Shown: positions 47,762 through 56,982 of the stretch, one piece after another
Layout of the letters: each line of letters starts with the position of its first letter
How positions within the stretch are numbered: position 1 is the first letter of the stretch
Origin: Pseudoduganella buxea
GTDB taxonomy: Bacteria > Pseudomonadota > Gammaproteobacteria > Burkholderiales > Burkholderiaceae_D
Direction of reading: 5' to 3'
Length of the DNA stretch: 64,000 nt
Assembly (NCBI RefSeq): GCF_009720835.1
Contig: NZ_WNKZ01000011.1
Coordinates: 1 to 64,000 of the forward strand
Translations under genes and position numbers: made by a program
Notes under the pieces: model-generated
What the model was told of the DNA's origin: nothing
Databases searched by the model: none
What the model saw: the letters and a program-made list of their open reading frames with translations, nothing else

Positions 47762-48949
47762 TCACCCCTCCTTGCCGTCGATGCGGGGACGCGCCAGGCG
47801 CGGGCCATAGCTTGCGAGGAACAGGGCGAACGACACCGTCCAGGCGGCGGCAGCCAGCAGCATGGCAACGTCGCGTACGACGCCCGTGTCGAGCGCCGCC
47901 ACCAGCCGCGCCACGGCGGACAGCTGGATCGCCGCGAACATCGCCACCTCGGCCATGCCCGCCTTCAGCGGCCGCCCCGTGTGCCCCAGCGACGTGCGGC
48001 ACATCATGCCGATGATCAGCCCCGCCATCGAGCCGACCGTCAACGCATGGAAGGCGGCGCTGGCAGGCGTGCGGCCCAGGGCGGCCAGGGCCAGCAGCAG
48101 CAAGCCGGCACCGATCCACCCGTACGACAGGTGCAGGATCCACAGCAGCGGCACCTTCAGCGTGCGCTGCGGCTGCCACCCGGCCAGGCGCCACAGTGTC
48201 AGCACGCCGGCACCCGCGCACAGGACGGCCGTCACGATCGCCGGCATACCCGCCACCCAGGCCAGGCCCGCCGCCACGGTACACAGCAGGCCTGCCTGGT
48301 CCAGCCGTGGCCGCACCGCCGGGGTGCTGCCGGGCGCGCCATTGCGGGTGAACATCGGCAACACCCGCACACCGATCGCCGCCTCCATCAGCACGATGAC
48401 GAAGATGGCGGCTTGTGCGGGCAGAAGCGGCGACCAGCCGACCCAGCCCAGCGCCGCCAGGTGGTGGGCCCCATTGGCCGCCGAAAGCAGCACCAGCAGC
48501 AGCACGAGGAAGTAGTTGCGCCGGTTGCCGGCCTGGCGCAGCACGCGCCACAGCGGCCACGCCGCCAGCGGCAGGAACAGCATGTCGACTAGGGCTGCCC
48601 ATGGCCCGCTGCTTACCAGCATCGCGATGCGGCCGGCCACCCACAGCGCTGCCAGCAGGGCCAGCGCACCGCCACGCGGCGTCCACAACTGCGTCCAGTT
48701 GCGCGCTGCCGTGTACAGGAAGCCCACGACGACCGCCACGGCGAAGCCGAACACCATCTCGTGCAGATGCCACAGCAGCCCCACTGCGGGCAGGCGAACG
48801 TCCAACCCGTTGTAGGCGGCCATCCAGAGCGGCACGGCCAGTACGGCGAACGCTGCCGCCAGCAGGTAGAACGGCCGGAAGCCCAGGCGCCACAGGGCGG
48901 GCCCGGCGGCATGGGCGGGGGATGGATCGTCGATGGTCAGCAGCGTCAT
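47762..48949 (-). CDS. nnrS: NnrS family membrane protein
   Basis: Integral membrane heme-copper protein of 395 residues, about 12 helices, linked to nitric oxide and nitrosative stress tolerance in denitrifiers. N-terminal WRLGFRPFYLLAAAFAVLAVPLW and LLWHLHEMVFGFAVAVVVGFLYTAARNW are the family's first conserved blocks with the His ligands; GAHHLAALGW and HALTVGSMAGLIIGMMCRTSLGHTGRPL are later ones. AAGGAG sets the start at 48949; an earlier in-frame ATG at 49021 adds residues that do not fit the family. Next to the nitrate genes, as is usual. Confidence 0.92.
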   Translation of the reverse strand: MTLLTIDDPSPAHAAGPALWRLGFRPFYLLAAAFAVLAVPLWMAAYNGLDVRLPAVGLLWHLHEMVFGFAVAVVVGFLYTAARNWTQLWTPRGGALALLAALWVAGRIAMLVSSGPWAALVDMLFLPLAAWPLWRVLRQAGNRRNYFLVLLLVLLSAANGAHHLAALGWVGWSPLLPAQAAIFVIVLMEAAIGVRVLPMFTRNGAPGSTPAVRPRLDQAGLLCTVAAGLAWVAGMPAIVTAVLCAGAGVLTLWRLAGWQPQRTLKVPLLWILHLSYGWIGAGLLLLALAALGRTPASAAFHALTVGSMAGLIIGMMCRTSLGHTGRPLKAGMAEVAMFAAIQLSAVARLVAALDTGVVRDVAMLLAAAAWTVSFALFLASYGPRLARPRIDGKEG

Positions 48950-49117
48950 GATTTTCTCCTTGAACGTCACGATTGTCCCGCCGGGCAGCGGCACTGCCAA
49001 CGGCAACAGGGAAAAAGACAATCTGGATCATGCTTTTCTCAACCGGCTGGCCCTGACCTTGGACAAAAGGCGCGGCCCAGGGCTACGCTGGCACCTGTCA
49101 TTTCACAGGAGAACACC

Positions 49118-49372
49118 ATGCAGACCACGATGCTCAAACTCGCCGATACGCCCGACGCGGATACCACCCGCGCCATCGCCGATGCCCTCGGTGCGGCGCC
49201 GGGCGTGCTGGCGGCGCGCCTGTCGACGGCCGGCGCCAGCATCACCATCGACTATGAATCGCCGCAGACCTCGCCCGAGCAGCTGCGGGCCACGCTGGCG
49301 CAGGCCGGCGTCGAAAGCCGGGTGCGCGACGCCGGCCCGGGTTCATGCTGCGGCGGCTGCTGCGGCACGTAA
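49118..49372 (+). CDS. HMA-like small protein with a CC-GG-CC tail
   Basis: An 84-residue cytoplasmic protein. Its beta-alpha-beta-beta-alpha-beta pattern (TTMLKLADTPDADTTRAIADALGAAPGV...ITIDYESPQTSPEQLRATLAQAG) looks like a heavy-metal-associated domain, but the usual CxxC metal loop near the start is replaced by DTPDADT. Instead all cysteines are in the C-terminal tail GSCCGGCCGT. CAGGAG precedes the ATG. It is divergent from nnrS and convergent with narL, so a role in copper or iron handling for the NO/nitrate system is possible but unproven. Confidence 0.7.
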   Translation: MQTTMLKLADTPDADTTRAIADALGAAPGVLAARLSTAGASITIDYESPQTSPEQLRATLAQAGVESRVRDAGPGSCCGGCCGT

Positions 49373-49384
49373 TGACGGAAAGGC

Positions 49385-50062
49385 TCAACCCTGCTGGGCG
49401 CGACGGTGCTCGACCGCGAACACGGCGGCCTGCACGCGGCTCGACAGGTTCAGCTTCTTCAGCACGTTCTGCACATGGATCTTGACGGTGCTTTCCGACA
49501 GGTCCAGCGAACGGGCGATGACCTTGTTGCTTTCGCCCCGCGCCAGGCAATCGAGGATCTCCCGCTCGCGCGGTGTCAGCCGGTCGATCTCGGAAGCCGG
49601 TTCCGCTGGCCGCGCCCCCGCCTGCAACTGCGCCACAAGCTTGCTCGTCATTGCCTCGGCCACCACCGTCTCGCCCGCGGCGGCGCGCCGCACGGCCCGC
49701 GTCAAGTAGTCCGTATCGATGTTCTTCAGCAGGTAGCCACTGGCGCCGGCCTTCAGTGCCGCTGCCAGGTCCTGCGCGTCTTCCGAGACCGTCAGCATGA
49801 CGATGGCGCTGTCCGGACAGTCCTGCAGCAGGAGGTGCAGCGTTTCCAGGCCCGACATGCCCGGCATGTGCAGGTCCAGCAAGACCACCTGGGGCGCGAG
49901 CTGTTTGGCGCGCTTGATCCCCTCGACGCCGTCGGCCGCCTCGCCCACCACGTTGAATTCGGGGTGGCGCTGCAGCAGCGAGCGGATGCCGCTGCGGAAC
50001 AGCGTGTGGTCGTCCACCAGCAACACGGAGATCGGCTGGGAGTTTTCGTTTATCTGGTTCAT
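49385..50062 (-). CDS. narL: Nitrate response regulator NarL
   Basis: Two-component regulator of 225 residues. Receiver domain (about 12-128) with LLVDDHTLFRSG, phospho-acceptor Asp in VVLLDLHMPGMSG, and Lys in GYLLKNI; LuxR-type DNA-binding domain LTPREREILDCLARGESNKVIARSLDLSESTVKIHVQNVLKKL (about 160-205). It follows narX after 22 bases at the end of the nar series, so it should be phosphorylated by NarX in response to nitrate and control this operon. Confidence 0.93.
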   Translation of the reverse strand: MNQINENSQPISVLLVDDHTLFRSGIRSLLQRHPEFNVVGEAADGVEGIKRAKQLAPQVVLLDLHMPGMSGLETLHLLLQDCPDSAIVMLTVSEDAQDLAAALKAGASGYLLKNIDTDYLTRAVRRAAAGETVVAEAMTSKLVAQLQAGARPAEPASEIDRLTPREREILDCLARGESNKVIARSLDLSESTVKIHVQNVLKKLNLSSRVQAAVFAVEHRRAQQG

Positions 50063-50084
50063 GGCTTGTCCTGGTGGTTTCCGG

Positions 50085-52085
50085 TCACGCGGCGCGGCGC
50101 AGCTCACGCGGCAACTGCAGCAGCACCGTGGTGCCGGCGCCGGGCCGCGACAGCACTTCCAGCGTGGCCGAGATTCGCTGCGCCCGTTCGCGCATGATAT
50201 GAATACCGACATGATGCTCGCCCTGCGTCGCCAGGACCAGCGGGTCGAAGCCGGCGCCATCGTCGCGAACCGTCAGCGTGAAATCCTGCTCGTCGCGCAG
50301 GATGACTTCGGCATGGCGGGCGCCGGCGTGCTTGCGCACGTTCGACAACGCCTCCTGCACGATGAACAGCAATTGCAACTGCTGCTCGCGGGGGAAGGGC
50401 GCGCCGTCGCAGTCGGCCTTGAGCACGACGTCGATGCCGCTTTGCCGGCCGAACTTGTCGATTGTCGTCTGCAGCGAGTTGACCAGGCTGTCCTCGACCA
50501 GGCGCGTGCGGAAGTTCAGCAGCAGCTCGCGCACGTCCTCGTAACTCTCCTGCACGCCCATGCGCAGCGCCGGGACGATGTCGGCCACCTCGCCCAACTG
50601 GCCGGCACGGACCGACTGCTCCAGCATCTGCACCTGCAGGTTCAGGAAATTGAGCCCCTGGGCGATGCTGTCGTGCAGCCCCTGGGCCACCAGGTTGCGC
50701 TCTTCGGAAATGGCCATTTCACGCTCGCGCGCGCCCAGGCGCAGATTCTCGATGGCGGTGCCCAGCAGCTGGCCCAGGGTCTCGAGCAAGGCCTGCTCAT
50801 GCTGCGAAAATTCACGCGCCTGGCGGAAGTGCAGGTTGAACATCCCCAGGTGCTGCTGTTGCGCGTAGATGTGGAACATCGAAACGGTTTCGTAGCCTTC
50901 GCGCGCACACTCCAGCTCCGCCCCGCGCGGCATCCTGCGCAGGTCCTGCACGATGGTGATCTTCTTTTCCACCGCCTGGCCGCACAGGCAGTCGCCCACC
51001 TTCATGCAGTGCTCTGCCTCGACCAGCTTCGGCGACAGCCCGTGATGGACCAGCATGTGCAGGTTGCCGCGCTCGGGATCGAGGATGCGCACCGAGCCGC
51101 CGTCGGCACCAAAATAGTCGGACAGGCGCCGCAGGAAACCGCGGCACATTTCCTCGGCGGGCTGCGGTCGCTGCAGGAAGGCGGCGCTGTCGTAGAGCAG
51201 TGCCAGCTCGCGGTTCTGCGCGGCCAGTGCGGCCGTCTTGGTTTCCACCAGCTGTTCGAGATGCGTGTAGACGCCTTGCAGCCGGTCGGCCATCTGGTTG
51301 AAGCCTTGCGCCAGCTCGCCGAATTCGTCGTCGCGCTCGGCCGGCAGCCGCACTTCGAAATCACGCTCGCGCATGCGCGCCATGCCGCCCTGCAGCGACG
51401 TGACGGGGGCGATGATCAGGTTGAACAGCAGATAGATGATGCTGACGGTACCGGCCGTGGCAAAAGCCAGCAGCAGCAGTTGCGAGCCGCGCAGCCAGAA
51501 CGTGCGCGTCTCGCTGTCCTGCTCGATCTGCTGGACGAGGCGGGCGACGTCGGCCACGAAGATCTCCGCATCGTGCTGGAACTCCCACGCGCGCGCAGGC
51601 TCGATGGCCGGTTGCCCCAGCAGCGCCATCGCCGCCGGACGCAGGCGGGTGGTCCAGTGCGCGGTGACCTGGTCAAAGGCCTGGCGGATGGCTGGCGAAG
51701 GGGGCAGGAACAGGGGCCGCTGCGGATCGCCGTGGCGCAGCTGTGCCAGTGCGCTGTCCAGCGCGGCGACCTGGGCCCGCACTTCCGCCGCCGCTGGCTC
51801 GCGGCGGCGCGGGTCCGCCAGGCCCGTGACGGCAAGGCTCAGCCGAAAACTCGTCATCCGCAGGCTGCCCGTGACATTGATGGCGGCGGCGCCGCCTTCG
51901 AGCTGCCAGGACAGGTACAGCGTGGCGCCGATCACCGTCAGCGCCACGGCCAGGAAGCCGAGCAGGCTCCCGACGATCTTCGTCGACAGCTTGCGCCAGG
52001 CGGCGTCGTGCGCCCCTCGCAGCAGCGCCATCGGCGCCCACCGCACGCCGGCGCCGGCAGTGGAAGGTCTGGTCTGGCTGTTCAT
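50085..52085 (-). CDS. narX: Nitrate/nitrite sensor histidine kinase NarX
   Basis: Membrane sensor kinase of 666 residues. First membrane helix near 38-60, a periplasmic domain whose start INVTGSLRMTSFRLSL matches the nitrate-binding P-box of NarX, a second helix near 200-220, then HAMP, a Cys-containing GAF-like signalling region (CMKVGDCLCGQAV), the HisKA_3 dimer helix with phospho-His in AQGLHDSIAQGLNFLNLQVQ (about 470), and the ATPase core EALSNVRKHAGA ... VRDDGAGFD. AAGGA before the ATG. The cytoplasmic Cys cluster resembles the redox-sensitive region of NarX. Confidence 0.92.
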   Translation of the reverse strand: MNSQTRPSTAGAGVRWAPMALLRGAHDAAWRKLSTKIVGSLLGFLAVALTVIGATLYLSWQLEGGAAAINVTGSLRMTSFRLSLAVTGLADPRRREPAAAEVRAQVAALDSALAQLRHGDPQRPLFLPPSPAIRQAFDQVTAHWTTRLRPAAMALLGQPAIEPARAWEFQHDAEIFVADVARLVQQIEQDSETRTFWLRGSQLLLLAFATAGTVSIIYLLFNLIIAPVTSLQGGMARMRERDFEVRLPAERDDEFGELAQGFNQMADRLQGVYTHLEQLVETKTAALAAQNRELALLYDSAAFLQRPQPAEEMCRGFLRRLSDYFGADGGSVRILDPERGNLHMLVHHGLSPKLVEAEHCMKVGDCLCGQAVEKKITIVQDLRRMPRGAELECAREGYETVSMFHIYAQQQHLGMFNLHFRQAREFSQHEQALLETLGQLLGTAIENLRLGAREREMAISEERNLVAQGLHDSIAQGLNFLNLQVQMLEQSVRAGQLGEVADIVPALRMGVQESYEDVRELLLNFRTRLVEDSLVNSLQTTIDKFGRQSGIDVVLKADCDGAPFPREQQLQLLFIVQEALSNVRKHAGARHAEVILRDEQDFTLTVRDDGAGFDPLVLATQGEHHVGIHIMRERAQRISATLEVLSRPGAGTTVLLQLPRELRRAA

Positions 52086-52172
52086 GATGTCCTTCGTGAT
52101 GGGCCTTGCGGAAGGCCAGTATACCCAGGTCGGCGTCGGCCCCTGCAGCGGCCGTCCGGGAGGCGATGGCGC

Positions 52173-53147
52173 TCAGCCGCCGGTCTGGGACATGAAGCGG
52201 ACGATCTTTCCGGGCTGCCGGTTGAAATCATGCTGCAGCGGCTTCAGTTCGATGGCCGCGCGGATGGCTGCCTCCAGGGCCGCGTCGCTTGCGCCCGAGC
52301 GCAGCAGCGGTCGCAGGGGCACGCTTTGTTCCTGGCCCAGGCACATGTACAAGGTGCCGTCCACGGCCAGGCGCACGCGGTTGCAGGTTGCGCAAAAATG
52401 CTGCGACAGGGGCGTGATGAAGCCAATGCTGGCGCGGCCGTCCGGCGTAGCCAGGTAGCGCGCCGGGCCGCCGCCGAGTTCCCGCGCTTGCGGCAGCAGC
52501 CCGAAGCGCTCGACAAGGCGCTCGCGCACGGGGCCGAGCGGCAGCCAGTCCGTGCCCTGCCCCGTCGCACCCATCGGCATCACCTCGATCAGGCGCAGGA
52601 TGAAGCCCCGTTCGATGCAGAACGCGGCCATCGGTTCGATCTCGTGCTCGTTGACGCCCTTCATCGCCACCATATTGATCTTGATGGGATCGAAGCCCGC
52701 CTCCTGGGCCGCCGCCAGCCCGGCCAGAATGGCCGGCAGGCTGTCGCGCCCCGTAATGCCCGCCATGCAGGTGCGGTCGAGCGAATCGAGGCTGACATTG
52801 ATGCGGTCGATCCCGGCCGCACGCAGGGCCGGTGCGTGGCGTGCCAGGCGGGTGGCGTTGGTCGACAGCGACAGGTCGTCCAGTCCGGGCAGCGCGGCCA
52901 GGCGTGCGGCAAGGCCGGCCAGACCGCCGCGCGTCAGCGGCTCGCCGCCCGTCAGGCGCACGCGCCGGGTGCCGAGCCGGACGAAGGCCGCCACGACACG
53001 CTCGATTTCCTCGTAGGTCAGCCAGTCGGGCGGATTCTCGAAGCCACGGTAATCCTGCGGCATGCAATAGGTGCAGCGCAGGTCGCAACGGTCCGTCACC
53101 GACACGCGCAGGTAGTCGACGGTACGACCGTGCCGGTCGCTCAGCAT
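52173..53147 (-). CDS. moaA: GTP 3',8-cyclase MoaA (molybdenum cofactor step 1)
   Basis: Radical SAM enzyme of 324 residues that starts Moco synthesis from GTP. N-terminal cluster CDLRCTYCMPQDY (CxxxCxxC), TGGEPLTRGGL for SAM binding, NVSLDSL, C-terminal cluster CATCNRVRLAVDGTLYMCLG, and the terminal MSQTGG matching the GG tail needed for activity. GAGGAGG sets the start at 53147. Its place between the nitrate reductase genes and narXL ties cofactor supply to NarG; the two molybdenum hydroxylases at 8-20 kb would also draw on it. No other moa or moe gene is present here. Confidence 0.95.
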   Translation of the reverse strand: MLSDRHGRTVDYLRVSVTDRCDLRCTYCMPQDYRGFENPPDWLTYEEIERVVAAFVRLGTRRVRLTGGEPLTRGGLAGLAARLAALPGLDDLSLSTNATRLARHAPALRAAGIDRINVSLDSLDRTCMAGITGRDSLPAILAGLAAAQEAGFDPIKINMVAMKGVNEHEIEPMAAFCIERGFILRLIEVMPMGATGQGTDWLPLGPVRERLVERFGLLPQARELGGGPARYLATPDGRASIGFITPLSQHFCATCNRVRLAVDGTLYMCLGQEQSVPLRPLLRSGASDAALEAAIRAAIELKPLQHDFNRQPGKIVRFMSQTGG

Positions 53148-53264
53148 GGCAGCCTCCTCTAGATGATGGTCCATTGTACGGGGGGAGCGCCGCCCTGGCA
53201 CCTGGCAGGACGGCGTAGGGGGATGGCTTCGGGACTAGGCAGGAAGAACGATTGACAAGGCCGA

Positions 53265-54011
53265 TTACTGCACCAGCGGCGAGTCCGCTCCGCCCAGCGC
53301 GACGCCCTCGATATCGGCCCGGCCCACGAGAATATGCAGGTACTGGTGCAGCGCGCGCTGCCACGACTGGCGCTGCAGCGTGTCGCGCACGTGTCCACGC
53401 ACCGTCTCGAACGGCAGCACGCGGCCCTCTTCGCGGCGCAGCACCTGGACGATATGCAGGCCGAAACGGGTTTCCAGCAGGCGCCCGGCCAGTTCGCCCG
53501 GACGCAGCCGGAACAGCAGCGCCTCGAATTCGGGCACGCACTGGCCACGCGACAGCTGGCCCAGGCTGCCGCCGACAGCCCCGGACGGGCAGTTCGAATA
53601 CTGGCGCGCCAGCTCATCGAAGCGTTCCGGCCGGGCCTGCAGTTCGGCCAGGATTTGCTCGCCCGTGTCGCGCAGCAGGTCCAGCGGCGCCGCCGGCGTA
53701 ACCTGGAACAGGATATGGCGTGCCTCGACCATCTCGCCGCTGGCGAAGCGGTCGCGGTGCGCGTCGTAGAAGCGCCGGCATGCGGCGTCATCGGCCTGGG
53801 GCACCTTCACCTCCCGGTCGAACAGCGCCTCGATCGTGTCGTCGTCGCCGGCGGCGGCGATTCCCAGGCGTGCGGCTTCGGCCAGCAGCACGCGACGCAG
53901 CACTACTTCGTGCACGGCCGCCTTGAGCGGATTGCCGGCGCCGGCGTGGTGTGCCAGCTCGGCTTCGATTTCGGCATCCGGGACGTCGATGCCATTGACT
54001 GCGATACCCAT
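53265..54011 (-). CDS. PpiC-type peptidyl-prolyl isomerase of the nar operon
   Basis: A 248-residue parvulin-family protein. The rotamase domain (about 95-205) has EARHILFQVTP, ELARQYSNCPSGAVGGSLGQLSRGQCVPEFEALLF and TRFGLHIVQVLRREEG. No signal peptide, so it works in the cytoplasm, like NifM-type isomerases, probably helping fold NarG or NarH. It follows narI after 19 bases with AAGGAG before the ATG. Isomerase genes at this place are common in betaproteobacterial nar operons; the client is inferred. Confidence 0.9.
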   Translation of the reverse strand: MGIAVNGIDVPDAEIEAELAHHAGAGNPLKAAVHEVVLRRVLLAEAARLGIAAAGDDDTIEALFDREVKVPQADDAACRRFYDAHRDRFASGEMVEARHILFQVTPAAPLDLLRDTGEQILAELQARPERFDELARQYSNCPSGAVGGSLGQLSRGQCVPEFEALLFRLRPGELAGRLLETRFGLHIVQVLRREEGRVLPFETVRGHVRDTLQRQSWQRALHQYLHILVGRADIEGVALGGADSPLVQ

Positions 54012-54030
54012 GTCGTTCTCCTTGCGATGA

Positions 54031-54714
54031 TCAGCGGCTGCGCACGAGCTGGAAGGCGCGCCCCAGATAGGTGACGGCACCGAAGCCGCTCCACACGTGC
54101 ACCAGGCGGGTGAAGGGGAAGATCAGGAACAGCGACATGCCCATGAACAGGTGCAGCTTGAACACCAGCGGCGCGTCGACGATCAGCCCGGCCGCATCGG
54201 CGCGGAAGGTGACGATATGCTGGGCCCAGCCCATCAGCAGCACCATCATATGGCCGTCCATGTGCCCGGCCGACGACACGATCGACGAAAGGCCCAGCAG
54301 CAGCGTGGCAAGGATCCACAGCAGCACGATCTTGTCCTTGAACGTGGTGGCCCGGCGCAGGCGGTCACTGGCAAAGCGGCGCGCCAGCAGCATCAGCAGG
54401 CCGACCAGCGCGATGGTGCCCATGACGCCGCCGGCCACCATGGCAAACAGCTGCTTGGCGCCATGCGGCACGCCAAGGAAGTCCCAGATCCAGACGGGTG
54501 TCAGCAGCCCGACGGCATGGCCGAAGAACAGGCCGATGATCCCGACGTGGAACAGGGGACTGGCCAGGCGCAGCGCGCCCGCATGCAGCACCTGGCTCGA
54601 TTCGGAGCGCCAGCTGTACTGCTCGCGGTCGAAGCGCACCAGGCTCCCCAGCAGGAAGACCGCCAGGGCGATATAGGGATAGATCCCGAACAGGAATTGG
54701 TGGATGTAGTGCAT
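54031..54714 (-). CDS. narI: Respiratory nitrate reductase, gamma subunit (cytochrome b) NarI
   Basis: Membrane anchor of 227 residues with five helices that takes electrons from quinol and passes them to NarH. HYIHQFLFGIYPYIALAVFLLGSLVRFD at the start, then FHVGIIGLFFGHAVGLLTP (heme His pair) and the late HLFMGMSLFLIFPFTRLVHVWS with the second pair of heme ligands. Two b hemes expected. Stop and start spacing within the operon is tight (12 bases after narJ). Confidence 0.95.
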   Translation of the reverse strand: MHYIHQFLFGIYPYIALAVFLLGSLVRFDREQYSWRSESSQVLHAGALRLASPLFHVGIIGLFFGHAVGLLTPVWIWDFLGVPHGAKQLFAMVAGGVMGTIALVGLLMLLARRFASDRLRRATTFKDKIVLLWILATLLLGLSSIVSSAGHMDGHMMVLLMGWAQHIVTFRADAAGLIVDAPLVFKLHLFMGMSLFLIFPFTRLVHVWSGFGAVTYLGRAFQLVRSR

Positions 54715-54726
54715 GATGGCCTCCTC

Positions 54727-55416
54727 TCAGGCTTGCCGCGCGCCGGCGCGCGGGGCGTTTTTCGGCTCGTGTTTCGGATAGAAGCGGATCGGCTGCTCGC
54801 CGCCCGGCATTTGCCGCAGCAGCGGTTCCACGCCATCGGCGCCGGGTCCGAAGGTCTCCAGCGCTTCGTCCATGTCGTGCACGGGCGGCTCCGTCAGCAT
54901 CTCGGCCGCCACCGGGCTATGGCTCTCCAGCAGCGCAAACAGCGACGCGTAGGGATCGCCGCCAGCCGCCAGCTTGCGCCCGACATGGGCCAGCACGTGG
55001 ACGGCGTCGCCGAGCAGGCGGCGCGCTTCGTCCTCGTCCTGCTGTCCGAGGAACTCGAGGAACAGCGGCACGTAATCGGGCAAGTCGTCGCCCACCATCT
55101 CCAGGCCGTGCGCGCTGTATTCGGCCAGCAGGTCGACCATGGCCTGGCCCCGGTCGCGCGATTCGCCATGGATATGCTCGAACAGGTGCAGCGAATGGGA
55201 CGGATTGCGGTCGAACGTGGCCACGTAGTGCTGCTGCAGGTCGATCAGCGGCGTCGTGCCCAGGTGGACCAGCAGCGGCTGCAGCTGCTCGCGCCACGCG
55301 GGACGGCGTTCCAGCACGGCCTCGATCTCGCGCAGCGCGCCGATCAGCTCCGGCTCGGGATACTGCAGCAGCAGCGACAGGGCCTGGTAGCACTGCATGT
55401 TCTCTTCGGTAGCCAT
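54727..55416 (-). CDS. narJ: Nitrate reductase assembly chaperone NarJ
   Basis: Cytoplasmic TorD-family chaperone of 229 residues that binds the NarG N-terminus and helps insert Moco and clusters. Helical throughout; ALSLLLQYPEPELIGALREIEAVL and HSLHLFEHIHGESRDRGQAMVDLLAEY are the typical NarJ blocks, and DDLPDYVPLFLEFLG is also conserved. ATG at 55416 overlaps the narH stop; a GTG one codon earlier is possible. Confidence 0.94.
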   Translation of the reverse strand: MATEENMQCYQALSLLLQYPEPELIGALREIEAVLERRPAWREQLQPLLVHLGTTPLIDLQQHYVATFDRNPSHSLHLFEHIHGESRDRGQAMVDLLAEYSAHGLEMVGDDLPDYVPLFLEFLGQQDEDEARRLLGDAVHVLAHVGRKLAAGGDPYASLFALLESHSPVAAEMLTEPPVHDMDEALETFGPGADGVEPLLRQMPGGEQPIRFYPKHEPKNAPRAGARQA

Positions 55417-56969
55417 CACACGTTCTCCGCTTGCTTCTTGCGCGATTTCGGCATCGACATGAAGATCGTCGAGCCCTGCTTCTTCTTGCCGAACAGGCTG
55501 GCGTCGGTGACGCCATCGGAGCAGCCGTTACCGAAGCTGAAACCGCAACTGCCCTTCTCGTTGAAGCTGTCCTCCGCCATCTCCTTGTGGCTGCTGGGGA
55601 TGACGAAGCGGTCCTCATAGTTGGCGATCGCCATGATGTGATACATGTCCTCCACCGTGGCCTTGTCCAGTCCCACCTGGGCCAGCACCTGCAGGTCCTC
55701 GGTGCCATGGACACTCTTGCCGCGCATGTAGGCGCGCATGGCCAGCATCCGGTCAAGGGCCTTGAGCACTGGTACCTGGTCGCCGGCCGTCAGCAGGTTG
55801 GCCAGGTACTGCACGGGAATCCGCAGGCTGGCCGTGTCGGGCAGGATACCGTTGGTACCCAGCTTGCCCGATTCGACAGCGGCCTGGATCGGTGACAGGG
55901 GCGGGATATACCACACCATCGGCAACGTACGGTATTCCGGGTGCAGCGGGAAGGCCACCTTCCACTCCATCGCCATCTTGTAGACGGGCGAGCGGGCGGC
56001 GGACTCCAGCCAGGCGTCGGGAATCCCTTGGCGGCGGGCCTCGGCGATGATAGCCGGGTCGTGCGGATCGAGGAACAGGCCCAGTTGCGACGGATACAGG
56101 TCACGCTCGTCGGCGACCGATGCCGCGGCCTCGATCTTGTCGGCGTCATACAGCAGTACGCCCAGGTAGCGGATGCGGCCGACGCAGGTTTCCGAGCACA
56201 CTGTGGGCTGGCCCGCCTCGATGCGGGGATAGCAGAAAGTGCATTTCTCGGCCTTGCCGGAAGACCAGTTGTAGTAGATCTTCTTGTAGGGGCAACCGGA
56301 GATGCACATGCGCCAGCCACGGCACTTGTCCTGGTCGATCAACACGATGCCGTCGTCCTCGCGCTTGTACACGGAGCCGGACGGGCAGGACGCCACGCAG
56401 GTCGGGTTCAGGCAATGTTCGCACAGGCGCGGCAGGTACATCATGAACGTGTTCTCGAAGGTGCCGTACATCTCCTTCTGCATATTGTCGAACAGCTTGT
56501 CCTGGCTGCGCTGGGCGAACTCGCCACCCAGGTCGTCCTCCCAGTTCGGGCCCCACTCGATCTTGTCCATCTTGCGGCCCGTCAGCACGGAAATCGGGCG
56601 GGCCGTCGGCGGCGTCTGCGACAGGGGCGCGTTCTGCAGGTGTTCGTAGTCGTAGGTGAAGGGCTCGTAGTATTCGTCGATCTGCGGCAGGTTCGGGTTG
56701 GCGAAGATATTGGACAGGATCTTCAGCCGGCTGCCCTGGCGCGGCTCGATATTGCCGGCTGCCGTCCGGCGCCATCCGCCGTTCCACTTGTCCTGGTTTT
56801 CCCACTGCTTCGGGTAGCCGATGCCCGGTTTCGTCTCGACGTTGTTGAACCATGCGTACTCGACCCCATCGCGGCTGGTCCACACGTTCTTGCACGTGAC
56901 CGAGCAGGTGTGGCAGCCAATGCACTTGTCCAGGTTCAGCACCATGCCGATTTGCGCTCGTATTTTCAT
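55416..56969 (-). CDS. narH: Respiratory nitrate reductase, beta subunit NarH
   Basis: Electron-transfer subunit of 517 residues holding three [4Fe-4S] and one [3Fe-4S] clusters. First Cys group CIGCHTCSVTCKNVW (about 16-30), second CEHCLNPTCVASCPSG, third CRGWRMCISGC with the Trp that replaces a Cys and gives the [3Fe-4S] site, fourth CTFCYPRIEAGQPTVCSETC. KNVWTSRDGVEYAWFNNVETKPG is diagnostic of NarH. Ends NarH-like, with the TGA overlapping narJ. CGGAG before the ATG, 13 bases after narG. Confidence 0.96.
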   Translation of the reverse strand: MKIRAQIGMVLNLDKCIGCHTCSVTCKNVWTSRDGVEYAWFNNVETKPGIGYPKQWENQDKWNGGWRRTAAGNIEPRQGSRLKILSNIFANPNLPQIDEYYEPFTYDYEHLQNAPLSQTPPTARPISVLTGRKMDKIEWGPNWEDDLGGEFAQRSQDKLFDNMQKEMYGTFENTFMMYLPRLCEHCLNPTCVASCPSGSVYKREDDGIVLIDQDKCRGWRMCISGCPYKKIYYNWSSGKAEKCTFCYPRIEAGQPTVCSETCVGRIRYLGVLLYDADKIEAAASVADERDLYPSQLGLFLDPHDPAIIAEARRQGIPDAWLESAARSPVYKMAMEWKVAFPLHPEYRTLPMVWYIPPLSPIQAAVESGKLGTNGILPDTASLRIPVQYLANLLTAGDQVPVLKALDRMLAMRAYMRGKSVHGTEDLQVLAQVGLDKATVEDMYHIMAIANYEDRFVIPSSHKEMAEDSFNEKGSCGFSFGNGCSDGVTDASLFGKKKQGSTIFMSMPKSRKKQAENV

Positions 56970-56982
56970 TTTGTCTGCTCCG

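Noticed and set aside
48950-49117. FNR/DNR-like site CTGAC-CTTG-GACAA near 49055
   Set aside because: Both half-sites deviate from TTGAC/GTCAA and the position relative to either start is not telling.
49797-53162. Long plus-strand frame of about 1120 codons
   Set aside because: Antisense to narL, narX and moaA, all of which have intact motifs.
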